Of a DNA stretch of 64,000 nucleotides, positions 17,905 to 26,567 are shown piece by piece. Under the pieces are notes generated by a model. It made no database searches and was not told the origin of the DNA. It saw only the letters and a list, made by a program, of their open reading frames with translations. Every line of letters starts with the position of its first letter. Within the stretch, counting starts at the first letter, position 1. The stretch is taken from positions 4,407,001 through 4,471,000 of the forward strand of contig NZ_CP133782.1 of NCBI RefSeq assembly GCF_034351645.1, given 5' to 3'. This DNA is from Pseudomonas sp. DC1.2 (lineage in GTDB: Bacteria > Pseudomonadota > Gammaproteobacteria > Pseudomonadales > Pseudomonadaceae). The translations under genes and the position numbers were made by a program.

Positions 17905-17976
17905 TCAAACTAAAACCATGTATCCATCGGGTCTACTGTCAGAAATTACAGGTGGGGTCTTATTAAGACGGACGGT
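17905..17976 (-). repeat. Duplicated upstream element, copy A
   Basis: A 72-base stretch sharing three ordered blocks with copy B at 20058-20130: TCAAACTAAA-CATG, GTCTACTGTCAGAA-T-ACAGG, and AGACGGACGGT. It contains the near-palindrome CTGTCA-GAAA-TTACAG (17936-17951). It sits about 80 bases upstream of the gtrII-like fragment start, as copy B sits upstream of gtrA, so it is probably a duplicated promoter/operator. Confidence 0.65.
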
Positions 17977-18064
17977 CACGGTTAAGCATCGAAGCTTCTT
18001 CACCGGCGCCGGCGCAAATTGCGCTATAGCAGTTCATTTTTTTTTGAGCTGCATTCTTCAAAAC

Positions 18065-19651
18065 TCAATACGTTGAACACCCAAGTCCTGGATCCGTTGA
18101 AAAAGCCCCAACCGCATAAAGCCGCAACTCCATATCCCCGGCTTCCTCAACAAACAAACATTTCCAATTCGCCGGAAACCGGGTTTTTTCATTCCCCTGG
18201 GCCGTGGTGGTTATCCACCATACCCGATTTACACTTGTCGGCAACTGACCAAGGTCTTCGAAAAAGACCTTGTCGCGATCCTGATAGATCAAGGTGGAGG
18301 CACCATAACCATTAGGACGGTTGTTGGTGGTGTCATCCCACGGCGGTCCATACAGCAAGGGATAAATCCCGGCGCGACTGTAATACGCCACGGTCAACCA
18401 CCAATAGCCGTCAGCCACGACGATACTGTCACCCGCAATGGCGCTCTCGTTGATTCGCGCCACCATGTCGTCCAGCGGATGGCTTGCTTCGTTACGTGGA
18501 TCGTCCAGGTCATCACGCTGCTGATAAAGAGTGGCCAGCCCCGCGCACTGAAGACTCACCAGCACACCCACGCAAATGAAGGCCAGCACCAAATGTCGTT
18601 GCGCCACTCTCGCGATAGCAAGGGCCAATATCATGGGGATGCCCATTGCGGCAAAAGCCATGTAGCGCTCAATAAATATCGGGAACTTGAACGAGATCAA
18701 GGCAACGGCCAATACCGGGGCAAACGTGTAAATCATTAATAGAAAACCGAACTTCCCCCGATCGTCTTCCTTGATCGCCACCCAGACTGCCGCCGCCGCC
18801 ACCAGAATCGGAAGCAACAGGTAAAACGTCGCGGGCAACTCCTCGTTGCTGCGCAAGGTTAAAAACCTCCAGATGGATGAAGGCAAGGTGTAAAGCGTCA
18901 GCCCCGGAATCCAGAAAATATCGCCGCCCATCTTTAACTGCTGGGCATGGACAAAAACCTCATCCACCAGGCTGATCAGCCACGGCAAGTAGAGAATAGA
19001 GATCGCTGCATAGGCTACCCACAGCATCGGTCGCGTCAGGTAATGCAGGGTTTCGTCCCGTTTAAACCGCAATATCACCAGATACAGAAAGTGAGACAGT
19101 GCACATAAAATCGCCAGGTAGTGGGTATACAGAGCGGCCGTCATCAACAACCCATAGGCCACCAGGTATCGATTGCGCGGAGTTTTCACCCAATACACCA
19201 GCGCAATCGTGGCGCCCAATAACCAGAGAGTCTCCAGCGTGTACATCCGTGCTTCTTGGCTGTAACGAACGGAGATCGGCAACAGCGCAATCAAAAGACC
19301 GGCGAGCAACGCCGTTTTCAGCGTGCTGATCAGCCGCATCAACCACATCCCCACCGCCACCGTTGCCACACCCGCCACGGCACTCATCGCACGGATCGCA
19401 AAGACGCTGTCGCCAAAAACGGCAATCCATACATGCAACATCAGAAAATAAAGGGGGGGATGTACGTCGCGACCCATGTGAAACCAGATCGCTTGCGGCG
19501 ATAGCACGCTCACCAGCGCGGAAAAGGCTTCATCGGTCCAGAAGTACGGAAGATTAATATTATGAAAACGCACCATGGCCGCCAGCAGAATGATCAACAG
19601 CCAACCCGTACTTTCTGCACCTGAGTGCCGGGAAAGAAATGAGCGCGTCAT
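18065..19651 (-). CDS. GT39-like membrane glycosyltransferase
   Basis: A 528-residue GT-C type glycosyltransferase of the GT39/ArnT-PMT group, with about 10-12 membrane segments. The first loop carries YFWTDEAFSA, with the acidic pair DE, and DVHPPLYFLMLHVW, the hallmark of lipid-linked-sugar transferases. Further on are SVRYSQEARMYTLE and THYLAIL. A soluble periplasmic tail follows (about 390-528). It probably moves a sugar from undecaprenyl phosphate to a surface glycan. It overlaps gtrA by 4 bases, so the two are co-translated. It may supply the transferase role of a gtr cassette in place of GtrII. The acceptor is unknown. Confidence 0.85.
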   Translation of the reverse strand: MTRSFLSRHSGAESTGWLLIILLAAMVRFHNINLPYFWTDEAFSALVSVLSPQAIWFHMGRDVHPPLYFLMLHVWIAVFGDSVFAIRAMSAVAGVATVAVGMWLMRLISTLKTALLAGLLIALLPISVRYSQEARMYTLETLWLLGATIALVYWVKTPRNRYLVAYGLLMTAALYTHYLAILCALSHFLYLVILRFKRDETLHYLTRPMLWVAYAAISILYLPWLISLVDEVFVHAQQLKMGGDIFWIPGLTLYTLPSSIWRFLTLRSNEELPATFYLLLPILVAAAAVWVAIKEDDRGKFGFLLMIYTFAPVLAVALISFKFPIFIERYMAFAAMGIPMILALAIARVAQRHLVLAFICVGVLVSLQCAGLATLYQQRDDLDDPRNEASHPLDDMVARINESAIAGDSIVVADGYWWLTVAYYSRAGIYPLLYGPPWDDTTNNRPNGYGASTLIYQDRDKVFFEDLGQLPTSVNRVWWITTTAQGNEKTRFPANWKCLFVEEAGDMELRLYAVGAFSTDPGLGCSTY

Positions 19652-20022
19652 GTTTCTTCACCACGAAACACAAAGAACTTCAAATAGAGGAGTCCGCACA
19701 CCAGGCTCAATAACGAAAACGAGGTGACTGTGACTAATCCATGCAGTCGCCACTCATCAGCCATGTGCCCGACGCCGTAGCTCATGACGCCCATAAACCC
19801 AATGAACAATAGATAACCGTACAGCGACACTTTGCTATCGAAGGTGTAGAGCGCATTCACATAAAACGAAAACGAGGCAGCAACACAAAACGCCGAAAAG
19901 TTGCTGGCGGCCTGACTGAATTCAGCGGCGGTAGTGAGTAGAAAAAATACCTGCCAATGAATAATCGTATTGGCCACCCCGACGACCGTGTAACTGGAGA
20001 ATCCTTTCCAAAAGGCGTTCAT
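19648..20022 (-). CDS. gtrA: GtrA-family lipid-linked sugar flippase
   Basis: A 124-residue protein with four membrane segments (about 10-30, 38-60, 68-86 and 96-117). It shows the GtrA pattern: YTVVGVANTIIHWQVFF, SFYVNALYTF and a C-terminal LKFFVF. GtrA proteins flip undecaprenyl-phosphate-linked glucose to the periplasm for O-antigen decoration. The usual gtrB partner, which makes the lipid-linked glucose, is not in this window. The stop overlaps the GT39-like start. The duplicated element copy B lies 35 bases upstream. Confidence 0.85.
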   Translation of the reverse strand: MNAFWKGFSSYTVVGVANTIIHWQVFFLLTTAAEFSQAASNFSAFCVAASFSFYVNALYTFDSKVSLYGYLLFIGFMGVMSYGVGHMADEWRLHGLVTVTSFSLLSLVCGLLYLKFFVFRGEET

Positions 20023-20057
20023 GCCCGCTTCTTGTTACATCGCGGTTTCAGGGCCTT

Positions 20058-20130
20058 TCAAACTAAATTCATGAGCCGGTGCCGTCTACTGTCAGAAGTG
20101 ACAGGGTAGCCTGGCCTCCAGACGGACGGT
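20058..20130 (-). repeat. Duplicated upstream element, copy B
   Basis: Partner of copy A (17905-17976), with the same three blocks in order. Here the palindrome is perfect: CTGTCAGAAGTGACAG (20089-20104), a good candidate operator. It lies between the end of the frameshifted gtrII-like gene and the start of gtrA, within promoter distance of gtrA. Confidence 0.65.
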
Positions 20131-20136
20131 GGTGAT

Positions 20137-20616
20137 TTACCAGTGAAGTGGAGTGATCGGCGTCGGCTCCTTCATGACGATAAAACCGTCATCCCCTATC
20201 AAATACGTTTGGCATCGCGCAGTGCCTGGCGCGAAGCAATGTCGTAGCTCAGGGGATACCGTGCGCCGTTGGCGAAGGTCTTTTGCACCATCAGCACCCG
20301 ACCGTAGGCGAAGGACAGCATGACTTTTTCCAGCATGGCTGGCGTGGCGATCAACAGCGGTAACGCAAAGATGTTCCACGCCGCGTCGCTGAAGATCATT
20401 GCGTTGTAAAACAACTGCGTGACGTCCGCCCATCCCATCCCATCCCATGCCGGCGGCCAGCGAACGCCCGTTGTCATCGATGTAGGAACAGTCGGCGAGG
20501 ATCAGCGGCAGGACGTAGGCAAATGTTGCGAACACAAAAAACAGCCAGACCCCACGGCCTACGAGTTCTCTGTCGAGCCATTCATGCATGTGCCCCTTTG
20601 GGTGACGGCTATTCAA
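20137..20616 (-). pseudogene. gtrII-like glucosyltransferase remnant, frameshifted
   Basis: The 5' part (frame starting at 20616) gives VWLFFVFATFAYVLPLILAD and YIDDNGRSLAAG, a GtrII-like N-terminus. At a CCCAT repeat tract (20429-20448) the family-like sequence jumps to another frame: TQLFYNAMIFSDAAWNIFALPLLIA. That frame continues into what looks like a much later part of the protein (AYGRVLMVQKTFANGARYPLSYDIASRQALRDA), so an internal deletion is likely. Near 20220 the family-like reading switches frame again into TYLIGDDGFIVMKEP, consistent with a lost A in an AAA(A) run. Two frameshifts plus the short length (about 160 codons against about 500) make it a pseudogene. Confidence 0.7.
20429..20448. 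repeat. Pentanucleotide tract (CCCAT)x4
   Basis: Four uninterrupted CCCAT units inside the gtrII-like remnant, exactly where its reading frame shifts. A pentamer tract changes frame with every unit gained or lost, as in slipped-strand phase variation. Confidence 0.9.
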
Positions 20617-20822
20617 CCCGTGAAGCTTTCATCCCGGCGCGAGGCGTATATCACCGACTTTTCGACAGACGGCATAGCCCGGCAGTCCCCCGAGACATCC
20701 CGTAAATATCCCGACTTTGCAATTGGCGCTCAACCACGGCACCCTGCGCGCCGCTGATTTGCAGCGGTAACCTTCACCTCGCTGTCCCTTCTTATTGAAC
20801 ACTCGCTCAAGAGCCCGCTGTC

Positions 20823-21950
20823 ATGACGTCCGAACGCGATCACCGGATCGACTTTTTCCGTGGCCTGGCGCTGATCTTTATTTTCTGGGATCACGTGCCC
20901 CACAACCCTCTGGGTCAAATTACCCTGCGCAACGTTGGCTTCAGCGATGCAGCGGAAATCTTCGTATTTCTAGCCGGTTATGCAGCAGTCCTCGCCTACG
21001 GCAAAGTCCTTCAGCGCGACGGATACCTGATCGCCTGTGTGAAAATCCTGCGCCGCACGTGGCTGCTCTACGTGGTGCATATTTTTCTACTGGCGATGCT
21101 GATGGGCATCGTGTTCTTCGCCAACAGCTATGTGGAAACGCGCGACCTGGTGGAGGAAATGGGCCTGCAACATTTCGTCAGCAATCCCCAGCAAGCCCTG
21201 GTCGATGAGTTGTTATTGCGCTTCAAACCAAACCTGATGGACCCGTTGCCGCTGTACATTGTGCTGCTGGCGGGCCTGCCGCTGGTGCTACCGTTGCTGG
21301 TGCGCAAAGCCTGGGCGGTGGTGGCGATCTCGTTGACGGTGTACTTGCTCGCGCCGAGGCTTGGCTGGAACCTCGCCGCCATCGGCGACGGCGTTTGGTA
21401 CTTCAACCCTGTCACCTGGCAGTTACTGTTTGTGCTCGGTGGTGCGGCGGCGATTCACGGGCAACCACCACGGCGGCCTTCCACGCGCCCTCTGCTACGA
21501 CAACCGTTGTTTGTCAGTGCAGCGGTGTACGTAGTGACCACCGCCCTGATTACGGTCTCTTGGCGCTGGCCGCCACTGCATGACGCCGTGATGCCCTCCA
21601 GCCTGAGCAACCTGTTGTACCCGATCAGCAAGACAGACCTGTCGCCAGTGCGTTTGCTGCACTTCCTGGCATTGGCTTATGTCACCGCCAAACTGTTACC
21701 CGACAGGGGGTGGACACAAAACTGGCTCGCTCAGCAAAGCTGCCGCATGGGGCGCTATTCGCTGGAGGTGTTCTGTTTAGGCGTATTGCTCGCCCCCTTG
21801 GCGGACATGGTCAACGCCCTGTCCGACGATGTCTTCGCCATGCAAATATTCACCGCGCTGGCGGGAGTCGGGTTGATGGCATTGCTGGGCGCCTGGCTAG
21901 ACCTCAACAAGCGGCTGACTCACCCCTCGCACATCGCGACAGCCTCTTAG
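20823..21950 (+). CDS. opgC: OpgC-like membrane acyltransferase
   Basis: A 375-residue inner-membrane protein with about 10 membrane segments and the OpgC hallmark N-terminus: RDHRIDFFRGLALIFIFWDHV, then GFSDAAEIFVFLAGYAA. OpgC-family proteins add succinyl groups to osmoregulated periplasmic glucans; they belong to the wider acyltransferase-3 superfamily. The opgGH synthesis genes are not in this window. It is 149 bases upstream of a large penicillin-binding protein gene on the same strand. The family is secure; the exact acyl donor and glucan are inferred. Confidence 0.85.
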   Translation: MTSERDHRIDFFRGLALIFIFWDHVPHNPLGQITLRNVGFSDAAEIFVFLAGYAAVLAYGKVLQRDGYLIACVKILRRTWLLYVVHIFLLAMLMGIVFFANSYVETRDLVEEMGLQHFVSNPQQALVDELLLRFKPNLMDPLPLYIVLLAGLPLVLPLLVRKAWAVVAISLTVYLLAPRLGWNLAAIGDGVWYFNPVTWQLLFVLGGAAAIHGQPPRRPSTRPLLRQPLFVSAAVYVVTTALITVSWRWPPLHDAVMPSSLSNLLYPISKTDLSPVRLLHFLALAYVTAKLLPDRGWTQNWLAQQSCRMGRYSLEVFCLGVLLAPLADMVNALSDDVFAMQIFTALAGVGLMALLGAWLDLNKRLTHPSHIATAS

Positions 21951-22099
21951 GCAGGTTCTGATGCCGATGGCGTTGCCGCGAAGTGCCCTTGGCCCGCGGT
22001 AACCGCCAGCCCCGCAATCAAGCAATTTGCCGATCCACAATTTTTCCCCCTTCGCCAACCACCGTCTAAGCTTCAGACAAGTCCGATCAATCTGCGTGA

Positions 22100-25000
22100 A
22101 TGGATCAATCGACCATGGGCGCTCTGTGGCAAACCGAATCGAACAAACCGGTGGTTCCGACTGAGCGTGTGGATGAAGCGCCTTTACCTGCAAAAAAACA
22201 CCGTTACCGGCACGGCTGGAAAGCATTCTGGTTGCTGCTGCTGATCATCCTGATCGCCGTCGGCCTGGCTGCCTCACGGGAAATGCGCACCTCGAAATTC
22301 CAATCCCGCGAAGTCAGCAAGTTTGCCGCATCCCTGCGCTACGACCTCCAACCGGGACCCAGCGATGCCATTCGCTACCCCGGTGCCGGTCCGTTCGACC
22401 GGCGTCTGGGTTACAGCGCCATGGGCGAATTTTTACCGCGCCTGCTCAAGCGCGACTACATCATTGCCGCGCAGACCCGCTTCTCCCCCGCGCTGATGAG
22501 TTACAGCAATAAGGGCTTGTTCGTGCCCTATGCGGAAAAAATCCAGGCGGGACTCTCGATCACCGATTGCACAGCCGCACCGCTGTATCAGTTCAACTAC
22601 CCGCAACAACTTTATTCAAGCTTCGAGTCGATACCGCCAGTGGTGGTCAGCAGCCTGCTGTTTATCGAAAACCGCTTTCTGCTCGACCCTCAGCAGCCCT
22701 TAGCCAACCCCGCCGTGGACTGGCCGCGATTCGGCATGGCCGCCTGGTCTCAAGTGGCCAAGTTGCTGCACCTGCCGGGGCAATCCGCGGGGGGTAGCAC
22801 CCTGGCGACTCAGCTTGAAAAATATCGGCACTCCCCCGAGGGCTTGACGGTATCGGGCGCGGAAAAAATCCGGCAGATGATATCGGCCAGCGTGCGCGCC
22901 TATCAGGCTGGCCCGCAAACGTTGCAGGCGCGGCAAAATGTGGTACGTGATTACCTCAACAGCGTGCCCCTGTCGGCAGTCCCGGGCCACGGTGAAGTCC
23001 ACGGCATGGCCGAAGGCTTGCGGGTCTGGTATGGCGTCGATTTCAACAAGGCCAATGAACGCCTGTCCAGCAACGCCAGCGACCCCAAAGCCTTGGCGGA
23101 AAAAGGCCTGGCACTGCGTGAAATGCTGTCGCTGATGATTGCCCAGCGTCGGCCTTCCTATTACCTGAGCAAGGGCCACCAGGAGCTGGCCGAACTCACC
23201 GACAGTCACATTCGCCTGCTCGCCCAGAACAACGTCATTGATGCGTCTCTGGCTGCCGCCGCCCTGGCCAGTCAAGTGACTTACCGCGACTGGCTAACCC
23301 AGCCGACGATCCAGCCGATTGAAACCAACAAAGGCATCAGCGTCGCTCGTAGCCGACTGGCCGCCCTACTCAACCGTCCGCTGTATGATCTCGACCGCCT
23401 CGACCTGTCGGCCACCAGCACCTTGCAGGGCGACTTGCAGAGCAAAGCCACCGACTACCTGAAACACTTGGCCGACCCGGTATTTGCCGGGCAGATCGGT
23501 CTGCTCGGCGAACGCCTGCTCACCCCCAGCAGCACCCCCCAGGTCAGCTACAGCTTCACCCTGTTCGAGCTGACCCCGGACGGTTCGCGCGTGCGGGTGC
23601 AGACCGACAGCACCGACCAGCCTTTTGACATCAACGAAGGCAGCAAACTGGAACTGGGCTCCACCGCGAAGATGCGCGTGCTGACCACCTACTTGCAGAT
23701 CGTCTCCGAGCTGCACGATCAATACGGCGCCAAAACCGTCGCTGAGTTGAAGAAAACCGACGTCCCTGGCCAGGACGTCCTAAGCCGCTGGGCCGTCGAT
23801 TACCTGATGCAGAACACCGACCGCAGCCTCCCGAAAATGCTCGGCGCAGCCCTGGACCGTAAATACTCGGCCAACCCCGGCGAGGCATTTTTTACCGGCG
23901 GCGGCTTGCACCACTTTCATAACTTTCGCAACGAAGACAACGGTCGCATGCCGAGCCTGCGCGATGCCCTGCGCGAATCGATCAACCTGCCGTTCATTCG
24001 ACTGATGCGCGACCTGGTGCGCTACAGCACCTACTCCGGTCCCGACAGCAGCGCCCAACTGCTCAAAGACGACAGTGACCCACGGCGTCAGGAATATCTG
24101 GCTCAGTTCGCTGACCGCGAAGGCACGTCCTTCCTGCTGCGGTTTTGGAAGAAGTACCAGAAAAAGGACACCCAGGAGCGGCTCGATACATTCCTCGACG
24201 GCATGCACCCGACGCCGATTCGCATGGCCGCCGTGCATCGTTATCTGCTGCCGAACGCTAGCCAGGCAAGCTTTAACAGCTTTGTGCGGGCCCACCTGAA
24301 AAGCCTCAAGAGCGGCGAAAAACTTACCGACGAACGCCTCGACAAGCTCTATCAAAGCTACGGTCCCGGTAGATACGACCTGCCGGATCAAGGCTTCATT
24401 GCCAAGGTCCATCCGCTGGACCTGTGGCTGATGGGTTATCTGCTGAATAACCCGCAGGCCACGTTCAGCCAGAGTGTCAAAGCCAGTGAGTTCGAACGTC
24501 AGGAGGTTTATAGCTGGCTGTTCAAGAGCCGGCACAAGAGCGCGCGTGACAGCCGTATCCGCACGATGCTGGAGATCGAAGCGTTCCTTGATATTCACCA
24601 GCGCTGGCAGCAAGTCGGCTATCCGTTCGATCACTTGGTGCCGTCATTGGCCACGGCGATCGGCAGTTCCGGCGACCGTCCCGCCGCCCTCGCGGAGCTG
24701 ATTGGCACGATTCTCAACGATGGCGTGCGCATGCCGACGCTGCGCATCGACAGCCTGCATTTTGCCGCCAACACCCCGTATGAAACCCAACTGATCAACG
24801 ACCCGAACGTCGGCAAACGAGTGATGCCCTCCGAGGTTGCCGCGGCCATGCGCGAGGCGTTGTCGCAGGTGGTGGATGCCGGCACCGCGAAACGCGTGGC
24901 CGGCAGTTTCAAACTGGCCAACGGCGCGCCACTGGCCATGGGCGGCAAGACGGGCACCGGCGACAACCGCATTGAAGCCATCGGTGCCGGGGGACGGGTG

Positions 25001-25231
25001 CTCAGCTCCAAATCGATCAACCGCACGGCGACATTTGTGTTCTACATCGGTGACCGTCACTTCGGCACCCTGACCGCGTTCGTACCGGGGCGCTCGGCGG
25101 AGAACTTCAAATTCACCTCGGCCCTGCCAGTGCAGGTGCTCAAGGGCATGGCACCGATTTTGTCGCCCTATCTGCAACCCGGCAGTCAAACGCTGTGTCA
25201 AGCCAGTGCCCTGAAGCCGGCGACGGACTGA
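22100..25231 (+). CDS. Large bifunctional penicillin-binding protein
   Basis: A 1043-residue protein with a cytoplasmic N-terminus, one membrane anchor (about 40-60), a GT51 transglycosylase domain and a transpeptidase domain. In GT51 the catalytic Glu region reads IENRFLLDPQQPL, rather than the classical EDxxFxxHxG, and the second motif AGGSTLATQLEKY is recognisable. In the transpeptidase domain the S-x-x-K motif is STAK (about residue 520), the S-x-N motif is SIN and the third motif is KTGTGDN. It is longer than E. coli PBP1a (about 850) because of insertions between the motifs, so it is a divergent Pseudomonas class A-like protein, probably an accessory peptidoglycan synthase. An alternative start lies 15 bases in. 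Confidence 0.85.
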   Translation: MDQSTMGALWQTESNKPVVPTERVDEAPLPAKKHRYRHGWKAFWLLLLIILIAVGLAASREMRTSKFQSREVSKFAASLRYDLQPGPSDAIRYPGAGPFDRRLGYSAMGEFLPRLLKRDYIIAAQTRFSPALMSYSNKGLFVPYAEKIQAGLSITDCTAAPLYQFNYPQQLYSSFESIPPVVVSSLLFIENRFLLDPQQPLANPAVDWPRFGMAAWSQVAKLLHLPGQSAGGSTLATQLEKYRHSPEGLTVSGAEKIRQMISASVRAYQAGPQTLQARQNVVRDYLNSVPLSAVPGHGEVHGMAEGLRVWYGVDFNKANERLSSNASDPKALAEKGLALREMLSLMIAQRRPSYYLSKGHQELAELTDSHIRLLAQNNVIDASLAAAALASQVTYRDWLTQPTIQPIETNKGISVARSRLAALLNRPLYDLDRLDLSATSTLQGDLQSKATDYLKHLADPVFAGQIGLLGERLLTPSSTPQVSYSFTLFELTPDGSRVRVQTDSTDQPFDINEGSKLELGSTAKMRVLTTYLQIVSELHDQYGAKTVAELKKTDVPGQDVLSRWAVDYLMQNTDRSLPKMLGAALDRKYSANPGEAFFTGGGLHHFHNFRNEDNGRMPSLRDALRESINLPFIRLMRDLVRYSTYSGPDSSAQLLKDDSDPRRQEYLAQFADREGTSFLLRFWKKYQKKDTQERLDTFLDGMHPTPIRMAAVHRYLLPNASQASFNSFVRAHLKSLKSGEKLTDERLDKLYQSYGPGRYDLPDQGFIAKVHPLDLWLMGYLLNNPQATFSQSVKASEFERQEVYSWLFKSRHKSARDSRIRTMLEIEAFLDIHQRWQQVGYPFDHLVPSLATAIGSSGDRPAALAELIGTILNDGVRMPTLRIDSLHFAANTPYETQLINDPNVGKRVMPSEVAAAMREALSQVVDAGTAKRVAGSFKLANGAPLAMGGKTGTGDNRIEAIGAGGRVLSSKSINRTATFVFYIGDRHFGTLTAFVPGRSAENFKFTSALPVQVLKGMAPILSPYLQPGSQTLCQASALKPATD

Positions 25232-25285
25232 ACCTGCGCGGCGCGGCATCACACAAGGTAGACCCCGCTAACCCCGCGCCAACGC

Positions 25286-25777
25286 TCAGGGGTTTACCGC
25301 ATCAAACATCAGGTGCGCGGTGCCGTAATACTGCCCCGGAATATAGCCTTCGGCGGGTTTCACCGCCGCGATCTCCAAGCGTACCCGCTGACCGACTCGG
25401 GCTTGTTGCTCATCGACTACCGAGGTGTCGAGCAACGACAGCAGGTGACCGTTGAAACGCACTTGCAGGTCGATACGCTCACGACCGTTGAACAGAAACG
25501 GGTCATCCACCAATCGTGCCGAGACACTGCCACTGGCATTTTTCACGTCGAAAAATGCACGTAACGGGCTGAGTTCGCCGGTCACTGTGTTCCAGGCCAG
25601 GGCTTGTTCTCGTTCCAGAAACGCCGGGTCGACGGGCAGCACGTAAAACTCGTTGGTGGGGATCGTCACCGACACGTGAAACGTCTGCTCTTCACGGATC
25701 GCCATCACCGAACAACTGACCAGCACCAGCGCCCCTAGCGCCAAGACATTCCACACCAGCGTCAGAGAGCGCTTCAC
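25286..25777 (-). CDS. CS1-type fimbrial subunit (second pilin)
   Basis: A 163-residue exported subunit of the CS1/CFA-I (alternative chaperone-usher) type. After a signal sequence (about 1-26) it shows VSVTIPTNEFYVLPVD, WNTVTGELSPLRAFFDVKN, and a C-terminal GQYYGTAHLMFDAV, which line up with the first pilin of the operon (VTGELSTLRATYDLKN; VVMFDAV). The start is GTG overlapping the chaperone stop (GTGA), with GAGG about 7 bases upstream. As the last gene, and weaker in similarity, it may be a minor or terminating subunit. This position is unusual because most CS1-type operons carry a single major pilin gene. Confidence 0.8.
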   Translation of the reverse strand: MKRSLTLVWNVLALGALVLVSCSVMAIREEQTFHVSVTIPTNEFYVLPVDPAFLEREQALAWNTVTGELSPLRAFFDVKNASGSVSARLVDDPFLFNGRERIDLQVRFNGHLLSLLDTSVVDEQQARVGQRVRLEIAAVKPAEGYIPGQYYGTAHLMFDAVNP

Positions 25778-26514
25778 CCCTTCACCTCATGAACTTTGTG
25801 CGTGGCGCCTTCCACAATCCTGAAACGGTAGTGACGTCCCGGCTGTTTCTGGAAGCTGAAGACTTTGCCTGGCATGACGTGGTTCTTGGTCACGGGATGG
25901 CAATCGTTTTCATTGCTGACGGAGCAGTCCTTGAACTCATCGACCACCACCACGGTATTGCCGTTGTTGCGCAACGCGTACTGGCCGGTCGTGTCGTCGA
26001 TCTGGGTGCTGTAGCGGGTGTCTTTGGGCCGCACGAAAAAGATCGTGCCGTAACCGGCCAACACGTTGACCCCGGCCGATAGGGTTTTTTCATATTGATC
26101 ACGCTCTTCGGCAGAGACCGCGAACGCGTCCTCCTTCTCAGGCACCACCGGTACAAAACGCACCCGGAAATATCGCTCGTGTTCGCGCTCCCCCATAAAT
26201 AACAATCGCGTGCCCTGCATGCCGTTGGCCGGAATGATCAGCCGCGCGGGGCTGGCCATCAGGCCATCGCGAGCACGGTTGTCAGCGTGAGGTTTGAGGG
26301 CCACTTCCCGAGGTTTACCGTCGGCGTCGTAGATAATTTCCAGAATGTTGACCTTGACGAATGCGGTGCTGTCGCCGCCGTTGAATACCCGTTTCAGGTA
26401 CGTGCTTTTATCGCCATCGAGGTAGTCGTAAACCACCCCGACATTGATCGCAGGCCCGGCATGGGCGATCAGTGGCAAGCAAACAGCACAGAACAGTGCC
26501 CAATAACATTTCAT
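25774..26514 (-). CDS. CS1-type fimbrial chaperone-like protein
   Basis: A 246-residue periplasmic protein in the position of CfaA/CblB-type chaperones. The signal peptide ends LIAHAG. The chaperone fold is suggested by FVKVNILEIIYD, SPARLIIPANGMQGTRLLFMG and RYFRVRFVPVVPE, the last being the conserved strand used to cap pilin subunits. Start ATG 26514 has AAGAGG about 9 bases upstream; the frame is open to a TTG at 26571 that overlaps the adhesin stop, but that would put 19 residues before the signal peptide. It should bind pilins and deliver them to the usher. Confidence 0.8.
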   Translation of the reverse strand: MKCYWALFCAVCLPLIAHAGPAINVGVVYDYLDGDKSTYLKRVFNGGDSTAFVKVNILEIIYDADGKPREVALKPHADNRARDGLMASPARLIIPANGMQGTRLLFMGEREHERYFRVRFVPVVPEKEDAFAVSAEERDQYEKTLSAGVNVLAGYGTIFFVRPKDTRYSTQIDDTTGQYALRNNGNTVVVVDEFKDCSVSNENDCHPVTKNHVMPGKVFSFQKQPGRHYRFRIVEGATHKVHEVKG

Positions 26515-26567
26515 CGTTCTCGACCTCTTGAAAATGAGTCTTGCGCAAACAGCGGCGGCGTTATTGT

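Noticed and set aside
20181..20228. The third frame (GDDGFIVMKEP) as a separate small gene
   Set aside because: It has no start or ribosome site and reads as a continuation of the upstream gtrII-like remnant after a one-base loss.
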